64,000 bases of DNA, taken from the NCBI GenBank assembly GCA_028284285.1, contig JANQSA010000032.1, positions 124,001-188,000 on the forward strand, given 5' to 3'. Numbering within the stretch: the first letter of the stretch is position 1; the number at the start of each line of letters is the position of its first letter. The notes under the pieces are model-generated. The model saw only the letters and a program-made list of their open reading frames with translations, had not been told where the DNA came from and did not search any database. The position numbers and the translations under genes are program-made. This document shows positions 1 through 9,438 of this stretch, piece after piece. The stretch is from Croceivirga sp. (GTDB lineage: Bacteria > Bacteroidota > Bacteroidia > Flavobacteriales > Flavobacteriaceae).

Positions 1-481
1 TGATTTCGGTAATACCGCGATAGGGTACTTGCCCATACGCATCTAAGGCCACCCACATGAAATGAGACAATAGCGCTACCGCCTCAGCATGCTCTTGCGA
101 ACCTTCATCCAAAAAATCAACGGCTTGTGTTGCACTAGCCAGGCCTGCTGTAATATGACCGAATGTCTCTCTTGTATATCGATGATTCGGCAACCAGTCG
201 TGTCTGTGCAATTCCTGAAAAGTGCCTCCATCAAACCAATCGCTTTGTCTTGTAGGCACCATACCCTCATCCGCTGAAAAGGTCTGTAGTGCAAAAAACC
301 ATCGGTGTCCATAAACCCTTCTCATATTATTATATGCCGGGGCCAAAAGGTTCAATGGATCGGCATTGGTCAACAGATCCTCACCTCGGGCCTCGTCGAT
401 AATTTCTTCTTCGATATCGCATGATTGAAAGCCGAGGAGGACAACCAATATGATGCTAAAAATTATAGATTGATTTTTCAT
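1..481 (-). CDS. SusD-like outer-membrane glycan-binding lipoprotein, N-terminal part (cut by window edge)
   Basis: The reading frame opens with ATG at 481 and stays open to base 1, giving about 160 residues; the rest lies outside the window. It starts with a lipoprotein signal (MKNQSIIFSIILVVLLGFQSC, Cys at 21), followed by an acidic stretch (DIEEEIIDEA) and an N-terminal SusD pattern: NADPLNLLAPAYNNM, the helix around ALLSHFMWVALDAYGQVPY, and a VPYRGITE segment. SusD/RagB proteins sit on the cell surface as lids on SusC channels and bind oligosaccharides. It lies directly downstream of the susC gene on the same strand (gap about 40 bp), the standard susC-susD order. The family is usually 450-600 residues, so roughly a third is visible. 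Specificity cannot be read from this part. Confidence 0.9.
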   Translation of the reverse strand, partial: MKNQSIIFSIILVVLLGFQSCDIEEEIIDEARGEDLLTNADPLNLLAPAYNNMRRVYGHRWFFALQTFSADEGMVPTRQSDWFDGGTFQELHRHDWLPNHRYTRETFGHITAGLASATQAVDFLDEGSQEHAEAVALLSHFMWVALDAYGQVPYRGITEI

Positions 482-522
482 AACGTTTTGTATATTGAAT
501 TACTCTACTATTTTATTTTAAA

Positions 523-3456
523 TTAGAAAGAAAGGTCAATGCCGAATATAAAGGTTTGAGGACGTGGATACCCTCCAAAGTCAACACCGTATACGTTTCC
601 TCCTTGTGTGTTGATTTCAGGATCATAACCCGAGTAGTCGGTAATGACAAATATATTTTGCCCCGTAACATATACCCTTAGCGTGTCTAGAAAACCATTA
701 TCTTCTATATTCCAACCTAAGGTGGCATTGTTCAATCTAAAGAATGAACCGTCTTCGATAAATCTTGAAGAAGAAACAGGAGCTACCAAGGGACTCTCAT
801 CAACATCTAGATATTCCCGGAAAATATTGTTCCCGTTTTGCCCCAAAGAAGCTGCACTGGAGTAAGCCCTCGCCGTGTTATTAAAAATATCAATTCCGCC
901 AACTCCGTTAAAACCTAATGTTAAATCAAAGTTTTTGTATGTCGTGCCAATATTTAATCCGTAAATGGAATTTGGCAATGCATCGCCCACTATTTCCGGA
1001 TCTGATACAATTTCTACACCATCTGCATCAAACCCTTGAAACCGAGGCAAAAAGAACGATCCCGCAGATTCTCCGTTCGTGAAGATGCTGCTAAATTCTC
1101 CTGAAGCCCCAGGACCTGAGATATTTCCAACAAAAATGTCGGTTGTGAGTCCTTCAATGCTGTTATCCAAAAATGAGATGTTTCCCGTTAGGTCAAGCGA
1201 GAAGTCTTCCGTTCTTACAACGTTTACGTCCAACGCAAATTCAAAACCTTTATTAATGACTTCCGCATCAGAGTTTACAAAAATTGTGCTGGCCAATGCC
1301 GGGACCGGTGCAGAGACTTCTAAGAAAAGGTCCGTAGTAGTTTTGTAAAAATAGTCTACCGTACCGCTGACCTTACCATTGAGTATAGCCCAATCCAAAC
1401 CAATGTTATATTGTTCGGTTACCTCCCATTTTAAATCAGGATTCGGAGTTCGCGTAGTGGTTACACCATTGACAACGGTGGTTCCAGCAAAGGTAAAGCT
1501 ATTGTCAAAGCTAGTTGCAAAAGAGGCCTGTGTCACTCTTACCGGGACAGCTTGGTTACCTGTTTGTCCCCAACCTAGTCTTAATTTTAGGTTCGAAAAC
1601 ACCTCAGAATCCGTTAGAAAGTCTTCTTGACTTATTCTCCAACCTAAGGCAACAGCAGGAAAATATCCATACTTATTGTTTTCACCAAACACCGATGACC
1701 CATCTGCCCTTAACGATGCGGTTACCAAATATTTATCCAAAAAGCTAGCATTGAACCTACCAAAGAACGATTGCAGTTTTCTCTCGGTATTTGATGATGC
1801 TACAGTGGTATTCTCTGGAGAGGCGACCCCCAAATTGAAAATTGGGTCAATCTCTGTGGTACTAAAGTCGAACCGTTCTATCCGCAAAGCGGTGTTATTG
1901 AACGTTTGATAGGAATGCCCTAAAAGAACATCAAAATTCCATTTGTCATAGCTTTTTGTATACGTCAAGAAATTCTCTATCAATACATTGGTATCTTCCC
2001 TTGAGTCCTGAGTAACCTGGTCTTGACCTTGGTCCCCCCCATCAACAGAATTGTTGAAGAGCCTGAAAAAACGATCTGTATCCGAATTTTCATAACCAAA
2101 ATTAAGCTTATAGTCCAGGCCATCTACAATAGTATAGGTGGTGGTGAAGTTCGCCAAGATCCTTTTGCTTTCGGCCCTATCCCGATACAGGTCAAAAAAT
2201 GAAACCGGATTGTCCGTTGCACCTGCTCTTGTGGTTGGTTGGCCATCGGCCCCGAAGACAGGAGAAGTAGGGTTGGCCCTTAGTGCCCCGGTGATCACGC
2301 TTCCCAATGCCTGGCTTTCGTCCGTAAGATTGGCTATGGCAAGGTTAGCCCGGAACTTTAAGCGGTCATCCAATAACGATGTACCTAAATTGACCCTTCC
2401 GGTAATACTTTCGTGCTCTGTAGTTTCCACTACCCCTTCTTGATCCAAATACCCCAACGATACACTGTACGTGGTTGAACCGGCTCCACCCGAAAAACCA
2501 AGATTATGGTTGCTTACTTGTGCTGTTCTATAAACTTCATCTTGCCAATCAGTATTGGTATTTTCACTATCAATATAAGATGCTGGTTCTCTTCCGACTA
2601 TGGGGGCTAAACGTGCTGTTTGTTCCCGATATTCACTCGCACTAAGCAGGTCGACATCTCTTGCTACTGTTGCAAAACCTGCCGAAGAGCTGAGGGTAAA
2701 TTTTGTTTTGCCCGTTTTTCCTTCTTTGGTCTTGATCAGAATAACCCCGTTGGCACCCCTAGTACCATATATAGCCGTTGCCGAAGCATCTTTTAAAACG
2801 GTTATGCTCTCAATATCTTGGGGATTCAAAAAGTTCAAGGGATTTTTTGGTCTTGAAGTTCCGCCAACACCTGAAAGACCATCCGAGGTAGAAGAACCGC
2901 CATCCAAAGGAACTCCATCGACAACAAATAGTGGATTACTGGAGCTACCGATTGAATTTACACCACGAATATTGATATCAATGGCACTTCCTGGTTCACC
3001 AGATCCAGTTGTCACGTTCACACCGGCAATCTTACCTTGTAATAACTGCCCTGGAGCATTATTGACACCTTTGTTAAAGTCATCGGCGCCGATTACCTTG
3101 ACAGCACCTGTTACGTCTTTCGATTTCACTCCGCCGTAACCTACCAGTACGACTTCATCAAGACCCGTTGAAGCAGTTATTAATTGCACCGTATAGCTTG
3201 ATGAACCATCGAGTGCAATTTCTTGGGATTCAAACCCGATGTAAGAAAATAGCAGTATGGCATTGCTGTCGCTTACCATAATGGTAAAATTACCGTCAAA
3301 ATCAGTCACAACCCCATTGGAAGTTCCTTTTTCTAACACACTGGCTGATGGTAAAGGGATATTTTGATCATCTAGCACCGTCCCTGTAATTTGAATTTGT
3401 GCCGTGGATGCAAATGGAATAATGAACATCAACAGTATTAAAAGTTTTAGTTTCAT
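523..3456 (-). CDS. SusC/RagA-family TonB-dependent outer-membrane receptor
   Basis: 977 residues with a cleavable signal peptide (ending near FASTAQ, residue 20). A carboxypeptidase-regulatory-like beta-sandwich covers about 21-95 (ITGTVLDDQNIPLPSASV, then TDFDGNFTI). A TonB-box-like stretch LDEVVLVGYG is at 99-108. The plug domain follows (about 110-235, with DVTGAVKV and a GVNSIGSSSNPLFVVDGVPL segment). The remainder is a 22-strand beta barrel ending in a C-terminal aromatic (IDLSF). Length and order match SusC proteins that import oligosaccharides across the outer membrane with energy from TonB/ExbBD. It is the only susC in the window, paired with the susD-like gene immediately downstream, and is transcribed away from the DUF1080 gene. 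It is the likely uptake channel for this PUL, but which glycan it carries is inference from its neighbours. Confidence 0.95.
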   Translation of the reverse strand: MKLKLLILLMFIIPFASTAQIQITGTVLDDQNIPLPSASVLEKGTSNGVVTDFDGNFTIMVSDSNAILLFSYIGFESQEIALDGSSSYTVQLITASTGLDEVVLVGYGGVKSKDVTGAVKVIGADDFNKGVNNAPGQLLQGKIAGVNVTTGSGEPGSAIDINIRGVNSIGSSSNPLFVVDGVPLDGGSSTSDGLSGVGGTSRPKNPLNFLNPQDIESITVLKDASATAIYGTRGANGVILIKTKEGKTGKTKFTLSSSAGFATVARDVDLLSASEYREQTARLAPIVGREPASYIDSENTNTDWQDEVYRTAQVSNHNLGFSGGAGSTTYSVSLGYLDQEGVVETTEHESITGRVNLGTSLLDDRLKFRANLAIANLTDESQALGSVITGALRANPTSPVFGADGQPTTRAGATDNPVSFFDLYRDRAESKRILANFTTTYTIVDGLDYKLNFGYENSDTDRFFRLFNNSVDGGDQGQDQVTQDSREDTNVLIENFLTYTKSYDKWNFDVLLGHSYQTFNNTALRIERFDFSTTEIDPIFNLGVASPENTTVASSNTERKLQSFFGRFNASFLDKYLVTASLRADGSSVFGENNKYGYFPAVALGWRISQEDFLTDSEVFSNLKLRLGWGQTGNQAVPVRVTQASFATSFDNSFTFAGTTVVNGVTTTRTPNPDLKWEVTEQYNIGLDWAILNGKVSGTVDYFYKTTTDLFLEVSAPVPALASTIFVNSDAEVINKGFEFALDVNVVRTEDFSLDLTGNISFLDNSIEGLTTDIFVGNISGPGASGEFSSIFTNGESAGSFFLPRFQGFDADGVEIVSDPEIVGDALPNSIYGLNIGTTYKNFDLTLGFNGVGGIDIFNNTARAYSSAASLGQNGNNIFREYLDVDESPLVAPVSSSRFIEDGSFFRLNNATLGWNIEDNGFLDTLRVYVTGQNIFVITDYSGYDPEINTQGGNVYGVDFGGYPRPQTFIFGIDLSF

Positions 3457-3702
3457 GATTTTCGGTTATTTATTTTGATAAAATTATGTTAATTGATTTC
3501 TGAAACGATGGACACATTCTTCCAAAACATGTACAAATCAGTATTTTTTTAAGAGCAAGAGATTTGGAATTTTAAGAATCCATCCTTTGTTGTTCCGCTT
3601 CAACGAAGTACTACAACATCCATGCTTTTGAAGAAATTATCCATTGTTGTTTATCGCATTCAGACTATTTTCAATCAATACACGAAGACTAACTATTTAC
3701 AC

Positions 3703-5097
3703 ATGCGAAGAATAGGTTTTTTTTTCATTGGGAAATACATGTTACTGTTTTTGGGCGTATTTCTGACGGGTTGTACGGAAACAAAAAAAGATAATGCTCC
3801 CTGGGAGTCTTTATTTGATGGCGAAACCCTAAAAGGTTGGGAACGGATGGGAGGTGAGGCCCCTTACAGTATTAGGAATGGGGCGATAGTTGGTACCACG
3901 ACACACAATACCGCGAATACTTTTTTGACTACCACTAAGATGTATGACGATTTTATTTTTGAAGTAACTTTTAAAGTGGACACAACAATGAACTCCGGCG
4001 TACAAATAAGAAGCAATAGCTTTGAATATTACAGGGATGGCAGGGTTCATGGATACCAAGTTGAGATAGACCCATCTGACCGTGCATGGAGTGGAGGTAT
4101 TTATGATGAATCAAGAAGGGGATGGTTAAATCCCATATCGGAAAATACACAGGCCCAAAAGGCATTTAAGAAAAACGAATGGAACCATTATCGTATAGAA
4201 GCCATTGGCGATACTATCAAAACATGGGTCAATGATGTCCCCGCGTCACACCTGATAGATGACAAGACGGCAAGCGGATTTATTGCTTTGCAGGTGCATA
4301 GCATAAAAGAGGATATGCAAGAGGGAACCGAAATTATTTGGAAGGATATAAAAATACTAACGGACAGCCTATCGAAATACTCCCGAAAAACACCACTTGA
4401 GCCTATAATCACAAGAAACCGGTTAACTATTGACGAAAAGAAAAATGGTTGGCAACTTTTGTGGGACGGAGAAACTACCAATGGTTGGCGAGGAGCACGT
4501 TTGGACGAATTTCCTGATAAAGGCTGGAAAATTGAAGAGGGCGTCCTTATGGTTTTGTCTTCCGGAGGTGAGGAGTCCGCTGCGGGAGGAGATATTGTGA
4601 CCAGGGATGTATATGGCGATTTTGAACTTAAGGTTGATTTCAAGTTAACGGAAGGAGCCAACAGCGGTATCAAGTACTATGTGGACACGGATATCAACAA
4701 GGGTCCCGGTTCTTCCATAGGTTTGGAATACCAAATATTGGACGATCAGCGACATCCAGACGCCAAAAAAGGCAACCACGAGGGTAGTAGAACGGTGGCA
4801 TCCCTTTATGATTTGATCAAAGCGGACATCAACAAGCCCATAAAGTCCATTGGAGACTGGAATACCGCCCATATTATTTCCAAGGATAACCACGTAGAGC
4901 ACTGGTTGAACGGCACCAAAGTTTTGGAATATGAGCGTAAAAGTGATACGTATAGAAAACTGGTCTCCGAAAGTAAATATGTAAAATGGCCCAATTTTGG
5001 AGAAGCTGAAAAAGGTCATATCCTATTGCAGGACCATGGAGATCATGTCAGTTTTAGAAATATTAAGATTAAACCTATAGCCACCAATTCATTATGA
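3703..5097 (+). CDS. Lipoprotein with two DUF1080 (3-keto-disaccharide hydrolase-type) domains
   Basis: I place the start at ATG 3703, which gives a proper lipoprotein signal (lipobox LTGC, Cys 24); an upstream in-frame ATG at 3622 would add 27 residues without signal character. The 464-residue product contains two DUF1080 concanavalin-like domains in tandem. The first (about 35-220) begins with LFDGETLKGW and the second (about 245-460) with LWDGETTNGW; both carry the typical SGVQIRS / SGIKYYV strand and a late LQVHS / LLQDHG motif. Single-domain DUF1080 proteins include 3-keto-glycoside hydrolases. The stop overlaps the start of the following oxidoreductase by 4 bp (ATGA). Gfo/Idh/MocA enzymes can make 3-keto sugars, so the pair fits an oxidise-then-cleave route. 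The true substrate is unknown. Confidence 0.85.
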   Translation: MRRIGFFFIGKYMLLFLGVFLTGCTETKKDNAPWESLFDGETLKGWERMGGEAPYSIRNGAIVGTTTHNTANTFLTTTKMYDDFIFEVTFKVDTTMNSGVQIRSNSFEYYRDGRVHGYQVEIDPSDRAWSGGIYDESRRGWLNPISENTQAQKAFKKNEWNHYRIEAIGDTIKTWVNDVPASHLIDDKTASGFIALQVHSIKEDMQEGTEIIWKDIKILTDSLSKYSRKTPLEPIITRNRLTIDEKKNGWQLLWDGETTNGWRGARLDEFPDKGWKIEEGVLMVLSSGGEESAAGGDIVTRDVYGDFELKVDFKLTEGANSGIKYYVDTDINKGPGSSIGLEYQILDDQRHPDAKKGNHEGSRTVASLYDLIKADINKPIKSIGDWNTAHIISKDNHVEHWLNGTKVLEYERKSDTYRKLVSESKYVKWPNFGEAEKGHILLQDHGDHVSFRNIKIKPIATNSL

Positions 5098-6422
5098 CCA
5101 CAAGACGAAATTTTATTAAAAAAACTGCTGCGGCCAGTGCAGGGGCAACTTTGGGTGGAATAGTTTTACCACAAAGTAGTTATGCGCGTATTTTAGGTGC
5201 CAATGACCATATCAATTGTGCGGTGATTGGAGTCCGTAGTAGAGCAAAAGCCCATGTAAAAGCAATCAATGCGGATGCAAACGCCAAGATACTCTATAAC
5301 TGTGATGTAGATGATGTCATCATTGAAGAGCATAATCTATGGTGTCAAGAAACCATAGGATACCTCCCTAAAGTTGAAAAGGATTTTAGAAAAATTTTGG
5401 AGGATAAGGATGTGGATGCTGTTTTTATTGCAACCCCGGAACATTGGCATGCACCGATGGCCATAATGGCCATGCAGGCCGGTAAACACGTCTATGTAGA
5501 AAAGCCCTGTAGTCATAATGCCTATGAGAATGACCTTTTGGTGGCAGCTCAAAATAAATATGGAAAAAAAGTGCAGATGGGCAATCAGCAACGTTCCGCT
5601 GATACTACCATCTTAGCGATCAACGAAATTAGGGCAGGTGTTATCGGTGAGGTATATAAAGGCGAAGCCTATTATACCAATAACAGAGGTTCTATCGGTA
5701 TTGGAAATAAAGTTCCCGTACCAAAAACCTTGGATTGGGAACTATGGCAAGGTCCCGCGCCAGAACAGGACTACAGGGATAATATACATCCGTATAATTG
5801 GCACTGGTTCAGAAACTGGGGAACAGGGGAAATCCATAACAATGGCACCCATGAAATTGATATATGTAGATGGGCCCTTGGGGTAGATTTACCAAATTCG
5901 GTCACCTCGTTTGGTGGAAAGTACACCCACGAAGATGACTGGGAATTTGTAGATAACCAACAGGTGACATTTTCCTATGACAACGATAAGTTTATTACAT
6001 GGACGGGCCATAGCAGGGGAATGATGAAACCAGATCGCCCAGGAAGGGGAATCACCATTTATGGTAGCAAAGGATCGATACAATCCGATAGAAATTTCTA
6101 TAAACGGTATGATTTACAAGGAAATCCAATCAAATTTGAATTTGAAAAAGCTTCAAGCGCCACTACCAATACAAGGGGTGAGGGTATGTTGGATGTCAAT
6201 CACGTAGGCAATTTCTTTGATGCCATCCGAAAGGATACCAGTCTTCGTTCCGATATCAACGATGCCAGTATATCAACCATGCTCTGTCATTTGGGCAATA
6301 TGGCGCAAGACGTTGGCGAAACGTTAAAAATAGACACCACAACCGGTAAAGTCTTGAATAGTGATAAGGCCATGCAGGCATGGAAAAGGGAATATGCCAA
6401 AGGATGGGAGCCCAAACTCTAA
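5094..6422 (+). CDS. Tat-exported Gfo/Idh/MocA-family oxidoreductase
   Basis: 442 residues. The N-terminus is a twin-arginine signal (TTRRNFIKKTAAASAGA), so the enzyme is exported folded, presumably with its NAD(P) cofactor. The Rossmann region about 38-160 includes the family signature EKPCSHN (Glu136-Lys137-Pro138). The usual GxGxxG is relaxed here to GVRSRA (46-51). The second half contains the substrate-domain signatures NWHWFRNWGTGEIHNNGTHEID and a closing segment rich in conserved His/Asp. Relatives include sugar dehydrogenases and the NAD-dependent GH109 glycosidases. It overlaps the upstream DUF1080 gene by ATGA and so is translationally coupled to it. Function as a sugar oxidoreductase feeding or using the DUF1080 hydrolase is inference; a GH109-type glycosidase role is the main alternative. 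Confidence 0.88.
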   Translation: MTTRRNFIKKTAAASAGATLGGIVLPQSSYARILGANDHINCAVIGVRSRAKAHVKAINADANAKILYNCDVDDVIIEEHNLWCQETIGYLPKVEKDFRKILEDKDVDAVFIATPEHWHAPMAIMAMQAGKHVYVEKPCSHNAYENDLLVAAQNKYGKKVQMGNQQRSADTTILAINEIRAGVIGEVYKGEAYYTNNRGSIGIGNKVPVPKTLDWELWQGPAPEQDYRDNIHPYNWHWFRNWGTGEIHNNGTHEIDICRWALGVDLPNSVTSFGGKYTHEDDWEFVDNQQVTFSYDNDKFITWTGHSRGMMKPDRPGRGITIYGSKGSIQSDRNFYKRYDLQGNPIKFEFEKASSATTNTRGEGMLDVNHVGNFFDAIRKDTSLRSDINDASISTMLCHLGNMAQDVGETLKIDTTTGKVLNSDKAMQAWKREYAKGWEPKL

Positions 6423-6431
6423 TTGTAATGT

Positions 6432-6737
6432 ATGAAAAGAAAAGACTTTATAATCAAAAGTGGGCTGGCATCCGCAGCGATTATAACACCTTATGGATTT
6501 AAGGCCAATCCATTATCGTACTTTACTAAAAATAACACACTACATATCGGTATTATAGGCCTGTGTACCCCGCCAGTTGGCACAATTCTCTTTGTGGGAA
6601 GTGGTGTTGCCAATATCTCCGTTTCTCAAGTTGTTAAACCCTTGCTACCGTTTTTGGCCATAATGATTTTTGTGTTGCTTTCAATCCTTTACATACCAGA
6701 GATCACTATGATTTTACCAAGACTATTTGGTTTGTAA
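6432..6737 (+). pseudogene. Chimeric ORF: oxidoreductase N-terminus fused to TRAP transporter DctM C-terminus
   Basis: 101 residues made of two unrelated gene ends. Residues 1-43 are a Tat signal (MKRKDFIIKSGLASAAI) running into the first beta strand and Rossmann glycine of a Gfo/Idh/MocA-type oxidoreductase (LHIGIIG). From residue 44 the sequence switches to the last transmembrane part of a TRAP-type dicarboxylate transporter large permease: LCTPPVGTILFVGSG, then a long hydrophobic helix and the terminal YIPEITMILPRLFGL. The join is near 6558-6563, where both families share a short Ile/Gly-rich stretch. No other TRAP gene is in the window. This looks like an in-frame deletion scar that removed the rest of an oxidoreductase and most of a TRAP operon. 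Whether the chimera is expressed is unknown; neither half would keep its activity. Confidence 0.85.
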
Positions 6738-6748
6738 TCGTATGGATT

Positions 6749-8584
6749 ATGAAAAATATCGCCTGCTTATTAATACTGCTTTTCTTTGCAAAGAGTCAAG
6801 GGCAAGACTATTTTGATATTCCGGAAACAGCATTTCAAACGGTTTTGAACACACCTGTTCGTATTGTTGAAAAAGGAGAAGGGCATTATTTTGTTGATTT
6901 TGGAAAATCTTTTTTTGGGACGATTCAAATACTTAGCAAAGTCGCCCAGAATGATTCATTAATCCTTCATTTAGGGGAAAAGCTTGCAGCTCCCCGTACC
7001 GTAGATAGAAACCCGGGAGGAAGTATACGATATCAAAAAACCAAATTAACGGTCAGCCAGCCCAACACACCTATGGTCCCTTCATTGCCGGCAAATAAGA
7101 AAAATACAAGTCCACCTGCGATACAACTACCAAGATCTTTTGGGGTTATTATGCCTTTCAGGTATCTTGAAATTGAGAATTTAAAAATTCCTGTAACAGA
7201 TATTGAAATCTTTCAAAAAGCATTTCATTATAAGTTTAACGATGAGGCTAGTTATTTTTCTTCTTCTAACACAGTACTGGATGCTGTTTGGGATTTATGC
7301 AAGCATACTATTAAAGCAACAAGTTTCACTGGATTTTATATAGATGGCGATAGGGAACGTTTGCCTTATGAAGCAGATGCATATATCAATCAATTGAGTC
7401 ATTATTGCTTAGACAACGAATATTCCATTGGCAAGCGAACAAACCAATATTTTTTAGATAATCCTACCTGGCCCACCGAATGGCTTCTGCATACCGTACT
7501 ATTGTTTTATCATGATTTTATGTACAGCGGGGATATTCAAATGCTAGCTAGCAATTATGAAGCATTGAAACAAAGAACCCTCTTGGATTTGGAACGTGAA
7601 GATGGATTGATTAGCTCCAAATCCAAAAAAATGAATCAAACCTTTGTTTCAAAATTGGGCTTTAAAAATCCAGAAACAAAAATAAGGGATATAGTAGATT
7701 GGCCACCTGGGCAACAAGACACGGGTTGGAAATTGAAAAATGAAGCTGGAGAACGTGATGGATATGAAATGGTTGCTATTAATACTGTGGTGAATGCATT
7801 TTACTACCGGAACTTGGTCTTGATGTCTAAAATTGCTGGGCATTTAGATAAAAATGAGGAAGTTGTTTTTTGGAGCACCAGAGCTGAAAAATTAAAGAGA
7901 ACTATTAATACCAAATTGTTTGACATAAACAGAGGTATATATATTGATGGTGAAGGTACAAATCATGCCTCGTTGCATGCAAATATGTTTCCATTAGCCT
8001 TTGGTCTGGTTTCAGAGGAGCACAAAAAAACCGTAGTAGCTTTTATTAAAAGTAGGGGTATGGCCTGCAGTGTTTATGGTGCACAATATCTTTTGGACGC
8101 CTTATTTAATGCAGAAGAAGCTTCATATGGTTTAGCTTTGCTTACCGCAAAACATGACCGTGGTTGGTACAATATGATTAAAATAGGGTCTACAATGACT
8201 CTGGAAGCATGGGACCCAGCATATAAGCCCAATTTGGATTGGAACCACGCTTGGGGAACGGCACCAACAAATATTATTGGGAGAAGACTATGGGGAATTA
8301 CACCCACCGAACCAGGTTTTAAATCAGTTCAAATTAAACCCCAACTAGGTGATTTGCAGTATGCCGAGATCAAATTACCAACAAGTAGGGGCAGTATTGT
8401 TTGCAATTATAGAAAAAGTTATTCGGAACAGGTATTTGAAGTTACACTACCCGCAAATATGAAAGGAACCTTTATACTTCCAAAAGGGATTTTTGCTGTT
8501 GAATTCAATGAAAAGATGGGCAAATCAACAGGTGAATTATATCTTAAAAGCGGCTTAAATAGTATCCTTATATATACCCGGTAA
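6749..8584 (+). CDS. GH78-type alpha-L-rhamnosidase (secreted)
   Basis: 611 residues with a signal peptide ending near AKSQGQD. It lacks the large N-terminal carbohydrate-binding part of many GH78 enzymes and starts with one beta-sandwich (about 30-155). The (alpha/alpha)6 catalytic barrel spans about 175-510 and carries the acidic cluster DGDRERLPYEADAY, the clade signature holding the general acid, and the later TLEAWDPAYKPNLDWNHAWG segment. A C-terminal beta-sandwich follows (PTEPGFKSVQIKPQLGDL). It starts 11 bp after the chimeric ORF, so it is probably read from the same transcript as the DUF1080/oxidoreductase pair. Family members remove terminal alpha-L-rhamnose; one GH78-like clade differs in specificity, so the exact sugar is uncertain. 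Placement in a deoxyhexose PUL supports a 6-deoxy-sugar target. Confidence 0.85.
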   Translation: MKNIACLLILLFFAKSQGQDYFDIPETAFQTVLNTPVRIVEKGEGHYFVDFGKSFFGTIQILSKVAQNDSLILHLGEKLAAPRTVDRNPGGSIRYQKTKLTVSQPNTPMVPSLPANKKNTSPPAIQLPRSFGVIMPFRYLEIENLKIPVTDIEIFQKAFHYKFNDEASYFSSSNTVLDAVWDLCKHTIKATSFTGFYIDGDRERLPYEADAYINQLSHYCLDNEYSIGKRTNQYFLDNPTWPTEWLLHTVLLFYHDFMYSGDIQMLASNYEALKQRTLLDLEREDGLISSKSKKMNQTFVSKLGFKNPETKIRDIVDWPPGQQDTGWKLKNEAGERDGYEMVAINTVVNAFYYRNLVLMSKIAGHLDKNEEVVFWSTRAEKLKRTINTKLFDINRGIYIDGEGTNHASLHANMFPLAFGLVSEEHKKTVVAFIKSRGMACSVYGAQYLLDALFNAEEASYGLALLTAKHDRGWYNMIKIGSTMTLEAWDPAYKPNLDWNHAWGTAPTNIIGRRLWGITPTEPGFKSVQIKPQLGDLQYAEIKLPTSRGSIVCNYRKSYSEQVFEVTLPANMKGTFILPKGIFAVEFNEKMGKSTGELYLKSGLNSILIYTR

Positions 8585-8623
8585 AGCTCTACCATAGTCT
8601 TTTTTAGAGTTTTACTAAAACGA

Positions 8624-8968
8624 TTACAATCGCACCAGTCCATTTCCAAAGGGGTGGATAACTTTTGGAACCTGATTGCCCTCTGGATATAAAAGAACCA
8701 AACTTTTTTTTGCCTTATAGCCATACTCTGGTAAATGGATGGTAAGTATCCCTTTTTCAACTTTATAATCAAGACTTTCTAAGGGTATGCCATCGGTGAC
8801 AATCGCATAGCGTTGGTCTTCCAGCATGTAAAAAATGGTCTTTGGACCACGAATGGAAACATACTTAAAACCCTCTGCTAAATTTGATGTGATGCGTTGG
8901 GCGTTAGCTGTGGTCAAGTGCAACAAAAAGGTGATACTGCATAGAAGTAGAATCTTGGACTGGAACAT
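8624..8968 (-). CDS. Small secreted protein of unknown function
   Basis: 114 residues: a good signal peptide (FQSKILLLCSITFLLHLTTANAQ) and a short beta-rich body with alternating hydrophobics (YVSIRG, RYAIVTDG, LDYKVEKGILTIHLP). I do not recognise a family. The segment KGILTIHLP followed by a charged/aromatic strand resembles, in pattern only, the C-terminal beta-sandwich of the GH29 proteins in this window (for example KGLIVELP), so it could be a stand-alone or leftover accessory domain. It converges on the GH78 gene with 39 bp between stops and has no same-strand partner nearby. It could be a decayed gene; the intact signal peptide and clean frame argue for a real small ORF. Confidence 0.5.
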   Translation of the reverse strand: MFQSKILLLCSITFLLHLTTANAQRITSNLAEGFKYVSIRGPKTIFYMLEDQRYAIVTDGIPLESLDYKVEKGILTIHLPEYGYKAKKSLVLLYPEGNQVPKVIHPFGNGLVRL

Positions 8969-9438
8969 TTAAAAAGATTTGGAATATTCAAGTACGTGAA
9001 ATTAATGGTCTTAATCCAGGAGTTTTCGATGAACAGTAACTATTCAGGAATTTTTCGATAAAGAACATAATGTCCGGACTTCTTTTATGGCTGAATGGCA
9101 CACAAACCTGGGTTATAGGTGTATTTACAATATAATTCTTACATAGCTAATAGAGTACATTGCTAAGTTCAACTAAGACGGGGTTTGTTTTAAAAGCCTT
9201 AGTGAATCGGAATTCGTAAATAGTGAATTTTTGTTAATTGGTTGTCCAGCAGAAGATTTGATTTACGTTGAACTAAAAATTGACTGTTTTTTGAAACCAT
9301 TCAATCACTAAAATGTTTTTTTATTAGAGCCTCTTTTCTGGTCTTTTTTAATGGTATTAATAAGTACAAGCAGTATATGAAGATGATCCAAAGGGTGGCC
9401 TTTTTACCGGATTTCCACTTTATACTGAAGTTAGATAG
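8969..9438. other. Gene-free stretch, AT-rich
   Basis: About 470 bp with stops in all frames and no coding pattern I can support on either strand. It lies between the small secreted protein and the phosphoenolpyruvate synthase remnant, so it is probably decayed or deleted gene space. No clear hairpin terminator, RNA gene or repeat was seen. Confidence 0.5.

Noticed and set aside
2600-3139. 179-residue plus-strand ORF inside susC
   Set aside because: It lies antisense to the well-supported SusC frame and has shadow-type composition.
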